The notes under the pieces are model-generated. The model had not been told where the DNA came from. It worked only from the letters and a program-made list of their open reading frames with translations, and made no database searches. Shown here one piece after another: positions 31,899 to 39,564 of a stretch of DNA of 43,029 bases. Source of the stretch: Gammaproteobacteria bacterium (GTDB lineage: Bacteria; Pseudomonadota; Gammaproteobacteria; Enterobacterales; Alteromonadaceae); the NCBI GenBank assembly GCA_018826295.1, contig JAHJZX010000019.1:1-43029 (forward strand), written 5' to 3'. A program made the position numbers and the translations under genes. Positions within the stretch are counted from its first letter, which is position 1, and each line of letters opens with the position of its first letter.

Positions 31899-34502
31899 AT
31901 GTCTACTACCACATTAAAAAGTCTGGTCGAAAAACTCACCCCTGCCAGCAGACAATTTTTGGAAATGGCCACAGCGCGTTGCCAGTCACGTTCGCATTAT
32001 ACGGTGGAGATTGAACACTGGCTGGATGCGATGTTAGAGCAGAATGACGGCGATGTCAGCCTGGTGCTGCGTAGCTTTGATGTATCGCCGGATCTGGTCC
32101 GGCAGCAATTGCAACAGACACTGGAGCAAATGAAAACCGGTAATAATGCATTGCCGACGATCTCGGTACAGTTGATTAATTTACTGCGTACCAGTTGGCT
32201 TAACACCACTATTGATTTTGCTGATCAACAAATCCGCAGCGCTTATTTGTTATACAGTTTGTTAAAAGATGACAGCATGGCGGCGTTGATAAGCCGGCGT
32301 ATACCAGCATTGGACGCCATCGATTGTGCTGAACTGCTGCGGGCCTGGCCGCAGTTGGCGGCAAAAAGTGCTGAGCAAACGGGCTCAGAAAGCGCTGGTT
32401 CAACCAAGACGCTGACCACAGGTAAAACACCGGCGTTAGATCAGTTTACTACCGATCTTACAGCGCAAGCCCGGGCCGGTAAAATTGACCCTATAGTGGG
32501 CCGGGATTACGAGATCCGGCAGATGATTGATATTTTAACCCGGCGCCGGCAAAACAATCCTATTTTAACCGGTGAAGCCGGCGTAGGTAAAACCGCAGTT
32601 GTCGAGGGGCTGGCACTGAAAATTGCCAGCGGCGAGGTACCCGACAAACTGAAAAATATTAGCCTGCGCTCGCTGGATTTAGCACTGCTGCAGGCGGGTG
32701 CCGGCATGAAAGGCGAATTTGAAAACCGGCTGAAAAACGTCATCAAAGAAGTAAACAGCTCGGTAGTGCCGGTAATACTGTTTATTGACGAAGCTCACAC
32801 CATGATAGGCAGCGGTGGTGCTGCTGGCCAAAATGACGCAGCAAATTTGTTAAAACCGGCGCTGGCACGTGGTGAGCTACGCACCATAGCCGCGACCACC
32901 TGGGCCGAGTATAAAAAATACTTTGAAAAAGATGCTGCACTGGCACGGCGTTTTCAGGTGGTAAAAGTAGAAGAACCAACGCCGGAGTTAGCGGCTATAA
33001 TGATGCGCGGTTTATTACCTGTGATGGAGCAACATCACGGTGTGCTGATAACAGAGCAGGCGCTGCAGGCAGCGGTGCAATTATCACATCGTTATATTAA
33101 TGGCCGCCAGTTACCCGACAAAGCCGTTGGTTTGCTCGACACCGCCTGTGCGCGTGTTGCGATGAGCCAGGATGCCTTGCCTGGCCAGGTCGAAGATGCG
33201 CAGCGACAGCTGACCCAGCTGCACCAGCAAATAGCAGTGCTTGAACGTGAGCAACGTCTTGGAGTGGATCATCAGGATGCACTGATCGGCTTGCAACAAA
33301 CCCTGCAAGATTGCGAAATGCAGGCCGAGAGCCTGCAACAGCAATGGCAACAGCAAAATGGCCTGGTGGCAGAAGCGCGGCAGTTGTCTGAGCAATTAAA
33401 TACTGAGCAGCATGATGCCGACTCGCCGGCGCTAAAACGCTTGCTGGAAATTAAAGCGCAATTTGCTGCCATATCTGAGCCAATGGTGCACTGGCAGGTC
33501 ACTGAAGAGCTGATTGCTGAAGTGGTATCAGACTGGACCGGCATTCCATTGGGTAAAATGCAGGCTGATGAAATCAATACGGTATTGCAGCTGGATCAGG
33601 TGCTGCGCCAACGGGTAGTTGGTCAGGACCATGCGTTGTCGTTAATGGCGCGGATAGTTCAAACCTCAAGAGCGCAGCTGGCAGATGAAAACAAACCGAA
33701 TGGTATCTTCCTGTTAACAGGCCCCAGTGGTGTTGGTAAGACAGAAACCGCTTTGGCGCTGGCAGAGCAGGTGTATGGCAGTGAAGAGCAACTGACTATT
33801 ATCAACATGTCTGAGTTTAAAGAAGAGCACAAGGTGTCGCTGCTATTGGGCTCGCCCCCGGGCTATGTTGGCTATGGTGAAGGTGGCGTGCTGACAGAAG
33901 CGGTGCGTCGTAAACCCTACAGCGTGATCCTGCTGGATGAAATGGAAAAAGCGCATCCCGGTGTCCAGGATATTTTCTATCAGGTGTTTGATAAAGGCAC
34001 TATCAAAGATGGTGAAGGTCGTGACATCGATTTCAAGAATACCATCATTATCATGACGTCGAATGTCGGTACCGACACTACCATGCGGTTGTTTGAAGAT
34101 CCTGATACCGCGCCCAGCACAGAAGGGCTGGCTAAAGCGCTGAAAGACGACTTGTTAAAAGTGTTTAAACCGGCGTTTTTAGGCCGGCTTAACTTGATCC
34201 CTTATCTGCCGTTGGATGCAGACAAGCTGGCGATGATTAGTAGTTTGCAGCTTAAACGCATTGAAAAGCGCTTAGCGCAACATTATCGCGCCAGTTTCAG
34301 CTATGACGACCAGGTCATTCAACATATTGTTAGTCAGTGCCAGGATGCCGGCTCAGGTGCCCGTACTATTCATAATATTTTACAAAATCAGCTGTTACCG
34401 GAGTTGTCGGTACGTATTTTACAGCGCGTAGCTGACAGTCAGCCGATCACAGCGCTGCAATTGACGCTGGAAGATGCGCAGTTTAGCTACCAGCTAAATT
34501 AA
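31899..34502 (+). CDS. clpV: T6SS sheath-disassembly ATPase ClpV (TssH)
   Basis: An 867-residue double AAA+ ATPase. An N-terminal Clp domain (about 1-150) is followed by a first ATPase domain with Walker A GEAGVGKT (225-232) and L-F-I-D-E-A-H-T. A coiled middle domain covers about 400-510. The second ATPase has GPSGVGKT (608-615) and L-L-D-E-M-E-K-A-H. It carries the ClpV-type linker after the N domain rather than a ClpB substrate loop. It pulls contracted sheath apart for reuse. SD AGGAAG precedes the ATG. It ends the second operon; the gap that follows is AT-rich. Confidence 0.97.
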   Translation: MSTTTLKSLVEKLTPASRQFLEMATARCQSRSHYTVEIEHWLDAMLEQNDGDVSLVLRSFDVSPDLVRQQLQQTLEQMKTGNNALPTISVQLINLLRTSWLNTTIDFADQQIRSAYLLYSLLKDDSMAALISRRIPALDAIDCAELLRAWPQLAAKSAEQTGSESAGSTKTLTTGKTPALDQFTTDLTAQARAGKIDPIVGRDYEIRQMIDILTRRRQNNPILTGEAGVGKTAVVEGLALKIASGEVPDKLKNISLRSLDLALLQAGAGMKGEFENRLKNVIKEVNSSVVPVILFIDEAHTMIGSGGAAGQNDAANLLKPALARGELRTIAATTWAEYKKYFEKDAALARRFQVVKVEEPTPELAAIMMRGLLPVMEQHHGVLITEQALQAAVQLSHRYINGRQLPDKAVGLLDTACARVAMSQDALPGQVEDAQRQLTQLHQQIAVLEREQRLGVDHQDALIGLQQTLQDCEMQAESLQQQWQQQNGLVAEARQLSEQLNTEQHDADSPALKRLLEIKAQFAAISEPMVHWQVTEELIAEVVSDWTGIPLGKMQADEINTVLQLDQVLRQRVVGQDHALSLMARIVQTSRAQLADENKPNGIFLLTGPSGVGKTETALALAEQVYGSEEQLTIINMSEFKEEHKVSLLLGSPPGYVGYGEGGVLTEAVRRKPYSVILLDEMEKAHPGVQDIFYQVFDKGTIKDGEGRDIDFKNTIIIMTSNVGTDTTMRLFEDPDTAPSTEGLAKALKDDLLKVFKPAFLGRLNLIPYLPLDADKLAMISSLQLKRIEKRLAQHYRASFSYDDQVIQHIVSQCQDAGSGARTIHNILQNQLLPELSVRILQRVADSQPITALQLTLEDAQFSYQLN

Positions 34503-34784
34503 CAATACGATGGTTGTGTTATTGATTGACAAAATTAAAAGTTAATAAATAGCGAGTAAAGTGGTTAATTAAGTGTTGTCAATATTGAATTTGGCGATAT
34601 AATTTGTGAAGTTTAAAAACCAGTTGGATGTTATGTGATTTATTTGAATGTTGGGCATTTTTTAAATGTTGCATTCTAATGGGTTTAATAGTGGTTTTTA
34701 ACAATTTGTCCGAAGTGAATCCACACTTAGGCAACATTGATGTCCGGTTTCGGGCACTGTTTAAATATGCAAAAGGAGCATAGC
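34503..34784. other. AT-rich intergenic region between clpV and hcp
   Basis: These 282 bp contain no convincing gene. They hold the proposed hcp promoter at 34576-34603 and an apparent 5' leader of about 175 nt. No clear terminator for the clpV operon is visible, and no sigma-54 type -24/-12 pair with correct spacing was found. Confidence 0.6.
34576..34603 (+). promoter_or_regulatory. Likely sigma-70 promoter for hcp
   Basis: TTGTCA (34576-34581), 16 bp, then a perfect TATAAT (34598-34603). Transcription would start near 34610, giving a leader of about 175 nt before the hcp ATG. It is the strongest promoter match seen in the T6SS region. Confidence 0.6.
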
Positions 34785-35264
34785 ATGCAAGCAAATACCT
34801 ACCTGCAATATGGCGCAATTAAAGGCGAAACTACTGCTGAAGAGTTCAAAGACATGATCACTGTTTTGTCTATGGACTGGGGTACTCAGCGTGAGCTGTC
34901 GTCTTACACCGGTACAGCAATGGACCGTGAAGCCAGTGCAACCCGTCTGAATGACATCGTTATTACTAAGTTGCAGGACAAAGCGTCTCCGGATCTGTTC
35001 AAAGAAGCAACCATTGGTAAAGGTCAGAAAGCAGTATTCCATATCACCAAACAAGGTGACAAAGTGGAAGAGATCATGAAGATTGAACTGACTGATGCGA
35101 TGATCAGCAGCTACCAGATGTCTGTTTCTGGTGATCGTCCGATTGAAACTATCGTTATCAGCTACACCGAGCTGATGATGACTGTAACACCTACGGATGA
35201 CAAAAATAACGTTACTGCTCCGTTGGTATACGGTTACAGCGGCGTTAAAGGTTCTAAGCTGTAA
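34785..35264 (+). CDS. hcp: T6SS tube protein Hcp
   Basis: 159 residues from the ATG at 34785, with AAAAGGAG eight bases upstream. A longer in-frame ATG at 34737 lacks such a site and adds residues foreign to the family. The sequence M-Q-A-N-T-Y-L-Q-Y-G-x-I-K-G-E-T-T-A is followed by F-K-D-M-I-T-V-L-S-M-D-W-G. A late block has S-G-D-R-P-I-E-T-I-V-I-S-Y-T-E, giving the double beta-barrel Hcp pattern. Hcp hexamers stack into the inner tube and carry small effectors. It has its own promoter and a strong terminator, fitting the large amounts of Hcp needed. Confidence 0.97.
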   Translation: MQANTYLQYGAIKGETTAEEFKDMITVLSMDWGTQRELSSYTGTAMDREASATRLNDIVITKLQDKASPDLFKEATIGKGQKAVFHITKQGDKVEEIMKIELTDAMISSYQMSVSGDRPIETIVISYTELMMTVTPTDDKNNVTAPLVYGYSGVKGSKL

Positions 35265-35273
35265 GCTGAACCA

Positions 35274-35311
35274 GGACTGGTGTGTGTTTCACACCAGTCC
35301 ATCACTTTTTT
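35274..35311 (+). terminator. Rho-independent terminator after hcp
   Basis: A perfect 11-bp stem, GGACTGGTGTG / CACACCAGTCC (35274-35284 and 35290-35300), encloses a TGTTT loop. ATCACTTTTTT follows. It lies between hcp and vgrG and would lower vgrG expression relative to hcp. Confidence 0.85.
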
Positions 35312-35351
35312 ACCCATCAATTTATCTTTCAGTTATCGTTGAGGCGAATGG

Positions 35352-37166
35352 ATGCAACAGGCAACCCAGGACGAAAATAGCATCAGCATTAGCACTCCGC
35401 TGGGCAAGGATGCGTTAATTCTGACGCGCTTTGTGTTTCATGAAGCAATGTCACAGCTGTTTAATATTAAAGCCGAAGTATTCAGCAACGGCCAAAGCAT
35501 TAAACAAGATGATTTGATTGGTAAAGAAGTGACTATTACGCTGGAGCTGGGCAAAAAAAAGCAGCGCCATATACATGCAGTGGTAGCTGACATTGTTGCC
35601 ATGGGCGAGCGGGTGTCTAAAGAAGCCGCAGGTGGTGAATACCGTGATTATGCGCTCGAATTGGTGCCCGCAGCCTGGTACATGCAGCACAGGGTAAACA
35701 GCCGTATTTTTCGTGCAAAAAATGTGCTGAAAATTGTAGAGCTGATAGCCGGTGAGCATGGCGTAAAAATTGATGTCGCGGCAAAAATTAAAGCCAGTTA
35801 TCCTGACTACGATTTTAAAGTGCAGTATCAGGAGAGTGACTTTAACTTTGTCTGCCGTCTGTTACAGCAAGAAGGTATTTTCTACTATTTTGAACATAGC
35901 CAAAGCAGTCACACGCTGATTTTGGCTGACAAAGCCGCCGCCTATGAACCCGGTGCTGATGCTAAGGTGAAGTTCTTTAGTGGCAGCTTATCAGAACCAC
36001 ATATTCACGCCTGGCACAAAGCACTGGTGATGGCACCGGGCAAGTTTGTGCAGCGTCATTTTGATCTAAAAAAGCCGACCGCTCTGCCAACGGGTACCGC
36101 CAGCAAAGGTCAACTGGTACCTGGCCACGCCGATTACGAAGTGTTTCACTATGAGGCTGGCTCGGAATTTCACCCGCGCGCTAAAGCCATTGCTGATTTG
36201 CGGCTGGAAGCCTTGCAGCGTGATATCGCCAGACGTAAGGGTGCCAGTAACTGTCGTAGTTTTACTGTCGGTAAAACCTTTACCCTGACTGAGCATGACG
36301 ATGCAGCCGAAGCCGGTAAGCAGTATGTACTGACAGATCTGCTGTTAACAGCGGAAATCACCAGTCAGAGTGGGGCGAAAAAATCTGCCTCGCAGCAAAT
36401 TACGAATAGCTTTTATTGTGTACCAAAAGAGGTCGCTTACCGGCCTCATCTTAGTGCAATTAAACCTATTATTCAGGGCGTACAAACTGCAACCGTTACC
36501 TGCAAAGGTGGCGAAGAAATATCGGTCGATGAGCTTGGCCGGGTGACGGTGAAGTTTCACTGGGATCGCTCTGACATTAAAGATAACGAAAGCTCTTGTG
36601 CTATCCGGGTCAGCCAGACTTGGGCCGGTAAAAACTGGGGCGCATTTTTCTTCCCGCGTCGCGATCAGGAAGTATTGGTCGAGTTTTTAAATGGCGATCC
36701 GGATCAGCCAATTATTATCGGTGCCGTGTATAACTCGGATCATATGCCGCCCTATGCTTTACCGACCGACAAAACGCAAAGCGGCATTAAGAGCCGCTCG
36801 ACCAAAGAGGGTGGCGCTGCCAATTTCAATGAAATACGTTTTGAAGATAAAAAAGGTGAGGAGCTGTTTTATCTGCACGGCGAAAAAGATTTTGAGCTGC
36901 AGGTAGAGCACAACCAAACCGACATGGTTGGCAATGACCGAACCTCGACGGTTAAAGGTAATGATACTGAAACGGTGAATAAAGACCGCAAAAATACCAT
37001 AGATGGCAGTGATACGCTTAAAGTGGGTAAGAAGCTGGTTATTGATGCTGGCGACGCTATCACCATTAAAACCGGTGCAGCCTCTATCTCGATGAAAAGT
37101 GACGGCTCCATCGATATTAAAGGCGTAAATATTACCATTAAAGGCAGCAAAGTCAGTATTAACTGA
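35352..37166 (+). CDS. vgrG: T6SS spike protein VgrG
   Basis: A 604-residue VgrG (TssI). The gp27-like head opens with the pattern I-S-I-S-T-P-L-G-K-D-A-L. The middle has Y-Q-E-S-D-F-N-F-V-C-R-L-L-Q-Q-E-G-I-F-Y-Y-F, a hallmark of the family. The gp5-like OB fold has D-E-L-G-R-V-T-V-K-F-H-W-D, and the needle is the repeat-rich C-terminus (T-V-K-G-N-D-T-E-T-V-N-K-D-R). It ends at the needle without an added effector domain, so it is a structural spike. Cargo is presumably carried by the PAAR and Rhs proteins that follow. GAGGCG precedes the ATG at a short distance. Confidence 0.97.
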   Translation: MQQATQDENSISISTPLGKDALILTRFVFHEAMSQLFNIKAEVFSNGQSIKQDDLIGKEVTITLELGKKKQRHIHAVVADIVAMGERVSKEAAGGEYRDYALELVPAAWYMQHRVNSRIFRAKNVLKIVELIAGEHGVKIDVAAKIKASYPDYDFKVQYQESDFNFVCRLLQQEGIFYYFEHSQSSHTLILADKAAAYEPGADAKVKFFSGSLSEPHIHAWHKALVMAPGKFVQRHFDLKKPTALPTGTASKGQLVPGHADYEVFHYEAGSEFHPRAKAIADLRLEALQRDIARRKGASNCRSFTVGKTFTLTEHDDAAEAGKQYVLTDLLLTAEITSQSGAKKSASQQITNSFYCVPKEVAYRPHLSAIKPIIQGVQTATVTCKGGEEISVDELGRVTVKFHWDRSDIKDNESSCAIRVSQTWAGKNWGAFFFPRRDQEVLVEFLNGDPDQPIIIGAVYNSDHMPPYALPTDKTQSGIKSRSTKEGGAANFNEIRFEDKKGEELFYLHGEKDFELQVEHNQTDMVGNDRTSTVKGNDTETVNKDRKNTIDGSDTLKVGKKLVIDAGDAITIKTGAASISMKSDGSIDIKGVNITIKGSKVSIN

Positions 37167-37193
37167 TGGCCGTGTAACACAGGACAGATACAG

Positions 37194-37487
37194 ATGGCCA
37201 AGCCCGCGGCAGTAATAGGTTGTATGCATGTTTGCCCCAAAGTTGACCCGGGACCAAAGCCGCATGTCGGGGGGCCAGTGGTGCAGGGCTCGCCCAATGT
37301 GACTATTTGTGGCATTCCGGCCGCCCGTAACGGGGATAAATTGGTTTGTATCGGTCCGCCCGATACTATTAGCGGTGGTTCTGCCACCGTGTTTATCAAC
37401 GGCAAAAAAGCGGCAAGGCTTGGGGATGACACCGCACACGGCGGTAAAATTGTGGTTGGTGTACCCACAGTGTTTATTGGTGGTTAG
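37194..37487 (+). CDS. PAAR-domain spike-tip protein
   Basis: A 97-residue stand-alone PAAR protein. The pattern is H-V-C-P near residue 12, then P-H-V-G-G-P-V, G-S-P-N-V-x-I-x-G-I-P-A-A-R-N-G-D, a C-x-G-P-P-D-x-I loop and G-S-A-T-V-F-I-N-G-K-x-A-A-R-L-G-D-x-T-A-H-G-G. This is the cone fold of PAAR proteins with Cys and His residues for a metal ion. It should cap the VgrG trimer and sharpen the spike. It lies 27 bases after vgrG and 3 bases before the next gene. No toxin domain is fused, so effectors must attach by other proteins. Confidence 0.96.
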   Translation: MAKPAAVIGCMHVCPKVDPGPKPHVGGPVVQGSPNVTICGIPAARNGDKLVCIGPPDTISGGSATVFINGKKAARLGDDTAHGGKIVVGVPTVFIGG

Positions 37488-37490
37488 CCG

Positions 37491-38540
37491 ATGTCGCGTT
37501 ATGACGCTATGCTGGCGCAAGTTAAGTTATTACTTAACCAGCGTGCACAGTTACCTGATAATCGGTACTGCACGCTAAAACAGTTACGCGAACATGATAA
37601 GCAGCTGTTAACTGCTATTAACTGGTTACAACAGCAACACACTATAGCCGCCGAGCAACCTTTGTGGTTGCAGTGGTTGCTGGCTGACAACAACACCGAG
37701 CTATTAGCCGTTAATGCACTGAGCCATCTATGCCTGCCTGAACAAAGCTGGCTGCTTTTACATCAGATAAAGCAGCAGCTGTTTAACGCCATCCAGCCGC
37801 ATTGGCAATCGCGGTTACAACAACAGACGCAAAATACTGATAACCCTTTGCTTTGGACGCTGGCAGCATACTTACAGCTGTCAGTTGACCCCTTTGCTGA
37901 CAAGGCGCCGTTAACGCCGGCCGCTTTATGGTATCTGGTGTTGGCCAAACCTGCTGCTGCGCATCAAAAATTACCGCAATATCGGCCATCAGATGACAGC
38001 CAAAGCATAATAAAGCAGTTGGCACTGCAATTAAGCATACCTGACTATCTGGCTGATATTGCGCCGTATTCGCCGCAGCAATTGATTGATAGTGTCACGC
38101 CGCATCCATTTGGTTTGATGTTGCTGTTGGCGGCAGTTGATGATGGCAGCCAGGCAAAACTTATTAATTATCTGGCGCAGAATGATCAGATGGCAGCACT
38201 GGCTGCTATGGGCTACAGCGGTCAGCTTAAGTTTGCGCCGCTGTTAGCTGAGCTGGCACAACAGCCAGAATTACACCAGGCAGCGGCTGACGCGCTAGCA
38301 CTACTAATGGGCACTACGGATAGCGAAGCCTGTCTGGCCGAACCGGCTGCTTTGCAGAATTTTCATACCAATCGCAGTGGCGCACGGCAGCTGTGCGGCG
38401 CTGTAATAAGTGATTTACAGCTTGCTACCGTATGGCGTAGTGGCAACTTGCAGCAGCGTCAACTGGCAAGCTGTTTGCGTAAAATAAACGCTTCACAGCA
38501 GCCTTTATTAGCGGCTGATGCTTTGCAGGTAAAACTATGA
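37491..38540 (+). CDS. T6SS-linked HEAT-repeat-like protein, function unknown
   Basis: A 349-residue, almost fully helical, leucine-, alanine- and glutamine-rich protein. There is no signal peptide or membrane segment. The second half contains units such as Q-M-A-A-L-A-A-M-G-Y-S-G followed by A-P-L-L-A-E-L-A and A-A-A-D-A-L-A-L-L-M-G, the pattern of HEAT-type repeats. Proteins with such repeats (for example the family named TIGR02270) are found next to VgrG and PAAR genes, so a loading or chaperone role is plausible. It starts three bases after PAAR and overlaps the next gene by four bases, so it is part of the effector operon. The function is inferred from place only. Confidence 0.7.
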   Translation: MSRYDAMLAQVKLLLNQRAQLPDNRYCTLKQLREHDKQLLTAINWLQQQHTIAAEQPLWLQWLLADNNTELLAVNALSHLCLPEQSWLLLHQIKQQLFNAIQPHWQSRLQQQTQNTDNPLLWTLAAYLQLSVDPFADKAPLTPAALWYLVLAKPAAAHQKLPQYRPSDDSQSIIKQLALQLSIPDYLADIAPYSPQQLIDSVTPHPFGLMLLLAAVDDGSQAKLINYLAQNDQMAALAAMGYSGQLKFAPLLAELAQQPELHQAAADALALLMGTTDSEACLAEPAALQNFHTNRSGARQLCGAVISDLQLATVWRSGNLQQRQLASCLRKINASQQPLLAADALQVKL

Positions 38541-39559
38541 CGAAGGTGGCAATTAGTCTGCAGGACAGTGTGATGTTGCTGGGAGCCGCTACAAGCAGTG
38601 CAGACGCCCAGACGTTGGAGTTGCTCGGCCTGACGCCGCAAACATTGCCCTGGCAAGGCAAGCAGCTTGCTACGGCTTTTGTTGCACCGCCAGTTGCCGG
38701 ACAGCCGTTGGCAGAGCGCTTAGTGTGGTTGCTTGAGCAATTGTTGCAGCAAAGCGGGGCTGTCGAACAGCAGCAGGTTTATCTGATCCTGCCCGAACAA
38801 GCCGGAGCAGATGACAGTAGTCTGAATGCCTTTTTACAATTGTTGATGCAGCGTCTGCCGACACTGCTGATGTCGCCTGGCTGCCGGGTATTCCCGTACG
38901 GCAGCGCTGGCGCGTTAATGGCATTAAATGCCGCAGCGCAATACTTTGAACAAAGCCAGCTACACAGCGCACAAACGCAAGTTCCGTCTGCAGCTGGCGG
39001 CAAGGTATCGCCGCAGGTGTGGTTAGTGGCGGTCGATTCTTTGGCGCAAGATGGCGTGTTAAACCGTTATGCGGCATTGGATTCATCTGCTGTTGTGTTG
39101 TCAGAAGGTGTTATAGCGCTTTGTATTGCAGCTGACAGTAATGGCTGCAGCGTGCTGTTTCATGCCGCTGATGCCAGCCCGGGTGCGATACCAGAGCAAG
39201 ACCATGCTATTGGCAATTTATTTTTGCAACTGGCCACTCAGTTGACACAGCCGTTGAGCCAGTTGTATCTGCCAGACTGCGGTGATGAACAGCAGAGCAG
39301 CCGCTGGTTACTGCAGTATGCCTCGCTGCATGGCGGCGTTGATATTGATAGCGAATTGGTATTCCCGGCCTATGCCTGTGGTGAATTAGGTGCTTGTGGA
39401 GGCTTGTATCGTTTGTGGCATCTGCTATCGCGCCTACAGCGACATGACATCGCTGGCCTGACTGCTCAGTTGGAAATATCCGCCCGGCAGTACCGGGCCC
39501 TGACGTTATTTAGTCCCTCTAAAACCGGCTCAGATTATTTAGTTAACAAGGATGTATAA
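38537..39559 (+). CDS. T6SS-linked thiolase-fold (ketoacyl-synthase-like) protein, likely non-catalytic
   Basis: A 340-residue soluble protein. Its order of motifs recalls beta-ketoacyl synthases. A F-P-Y-G-S-A-G-A-L-M-A-L-N-A-A segment (about residues 115-129) sits where the active-site A-C-S-S-G would be. It is followed by V-W-L-V-A-V-D-S-L, then V-V-L-S-E-G-V-I-A-L-C-I-A, and a late L-Y-L-P-D-C-G-D-E-Q-Q-S block in place of the H-G-T-G-T motif. The catalytic cysteine and first histidine seem absent, so it is probably a binding or scaffold protein. It overlaps the HEAT-like gene by four bases and lies five bases before the Rhs gene, which suggests a role in preparing Rhs or PAAR cargo. The fold call is by eye. 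Confidence 0.6.
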   Translation: MTKVAISLQDSVMLLGAATSSADAQTLELLGLTPQTLPWQGKQLATAFVAPPVAGQPLAERLVWLLEQLLQQSGAVEQQQVYLILPEQAGADDSSLNAFLQLLMQRLPTLLMSPGCRVFPYGSAGALMALNAAAQYFEQSQLHSAQTQVPSAAGGKVSPQVWLVAVDSLAQDGVLNRYAALDSSAVVLSEGVIALCIAADSNGCSVLFHAADASPGAIPEQDHAIGNLFLQLATQLTQPLSQLYLPDCGDEQQSSRWLLQYASLHGGVDIDSELVFPAYACGELGACGGLYRLWHLLSRLQRHDIAGLTAQLEISARQYRALTLFSPSKTGSDYLVNKDV

Positions 39560-39564
39560 GCGCC

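Noticed and set aside
33097..33395. Repeat or CRISPR-like regularity in the glutamine-rich part of clpV and elsewhere.
   Set aside because: It is codon repetition for Gln and Leu in coiled coils. No equal-length direct repeats with spacers are present in the window.
34640..34675. TGGGCA and TTGCAT upstream of hcp as a sigma-54 promoter, common in vibrio T6SS.
   Set aside because: The distance between the GG and GC elements is about 16 bases, too long for a -24/-12 pair. No sigma-54 activator gene is in the cluster.
36759..37520. Two long minus-strand open frames across the vgrG end and PAAR gene.
   Set aside because: They are shadows of well-supported genes on the other strand and show no protein family.
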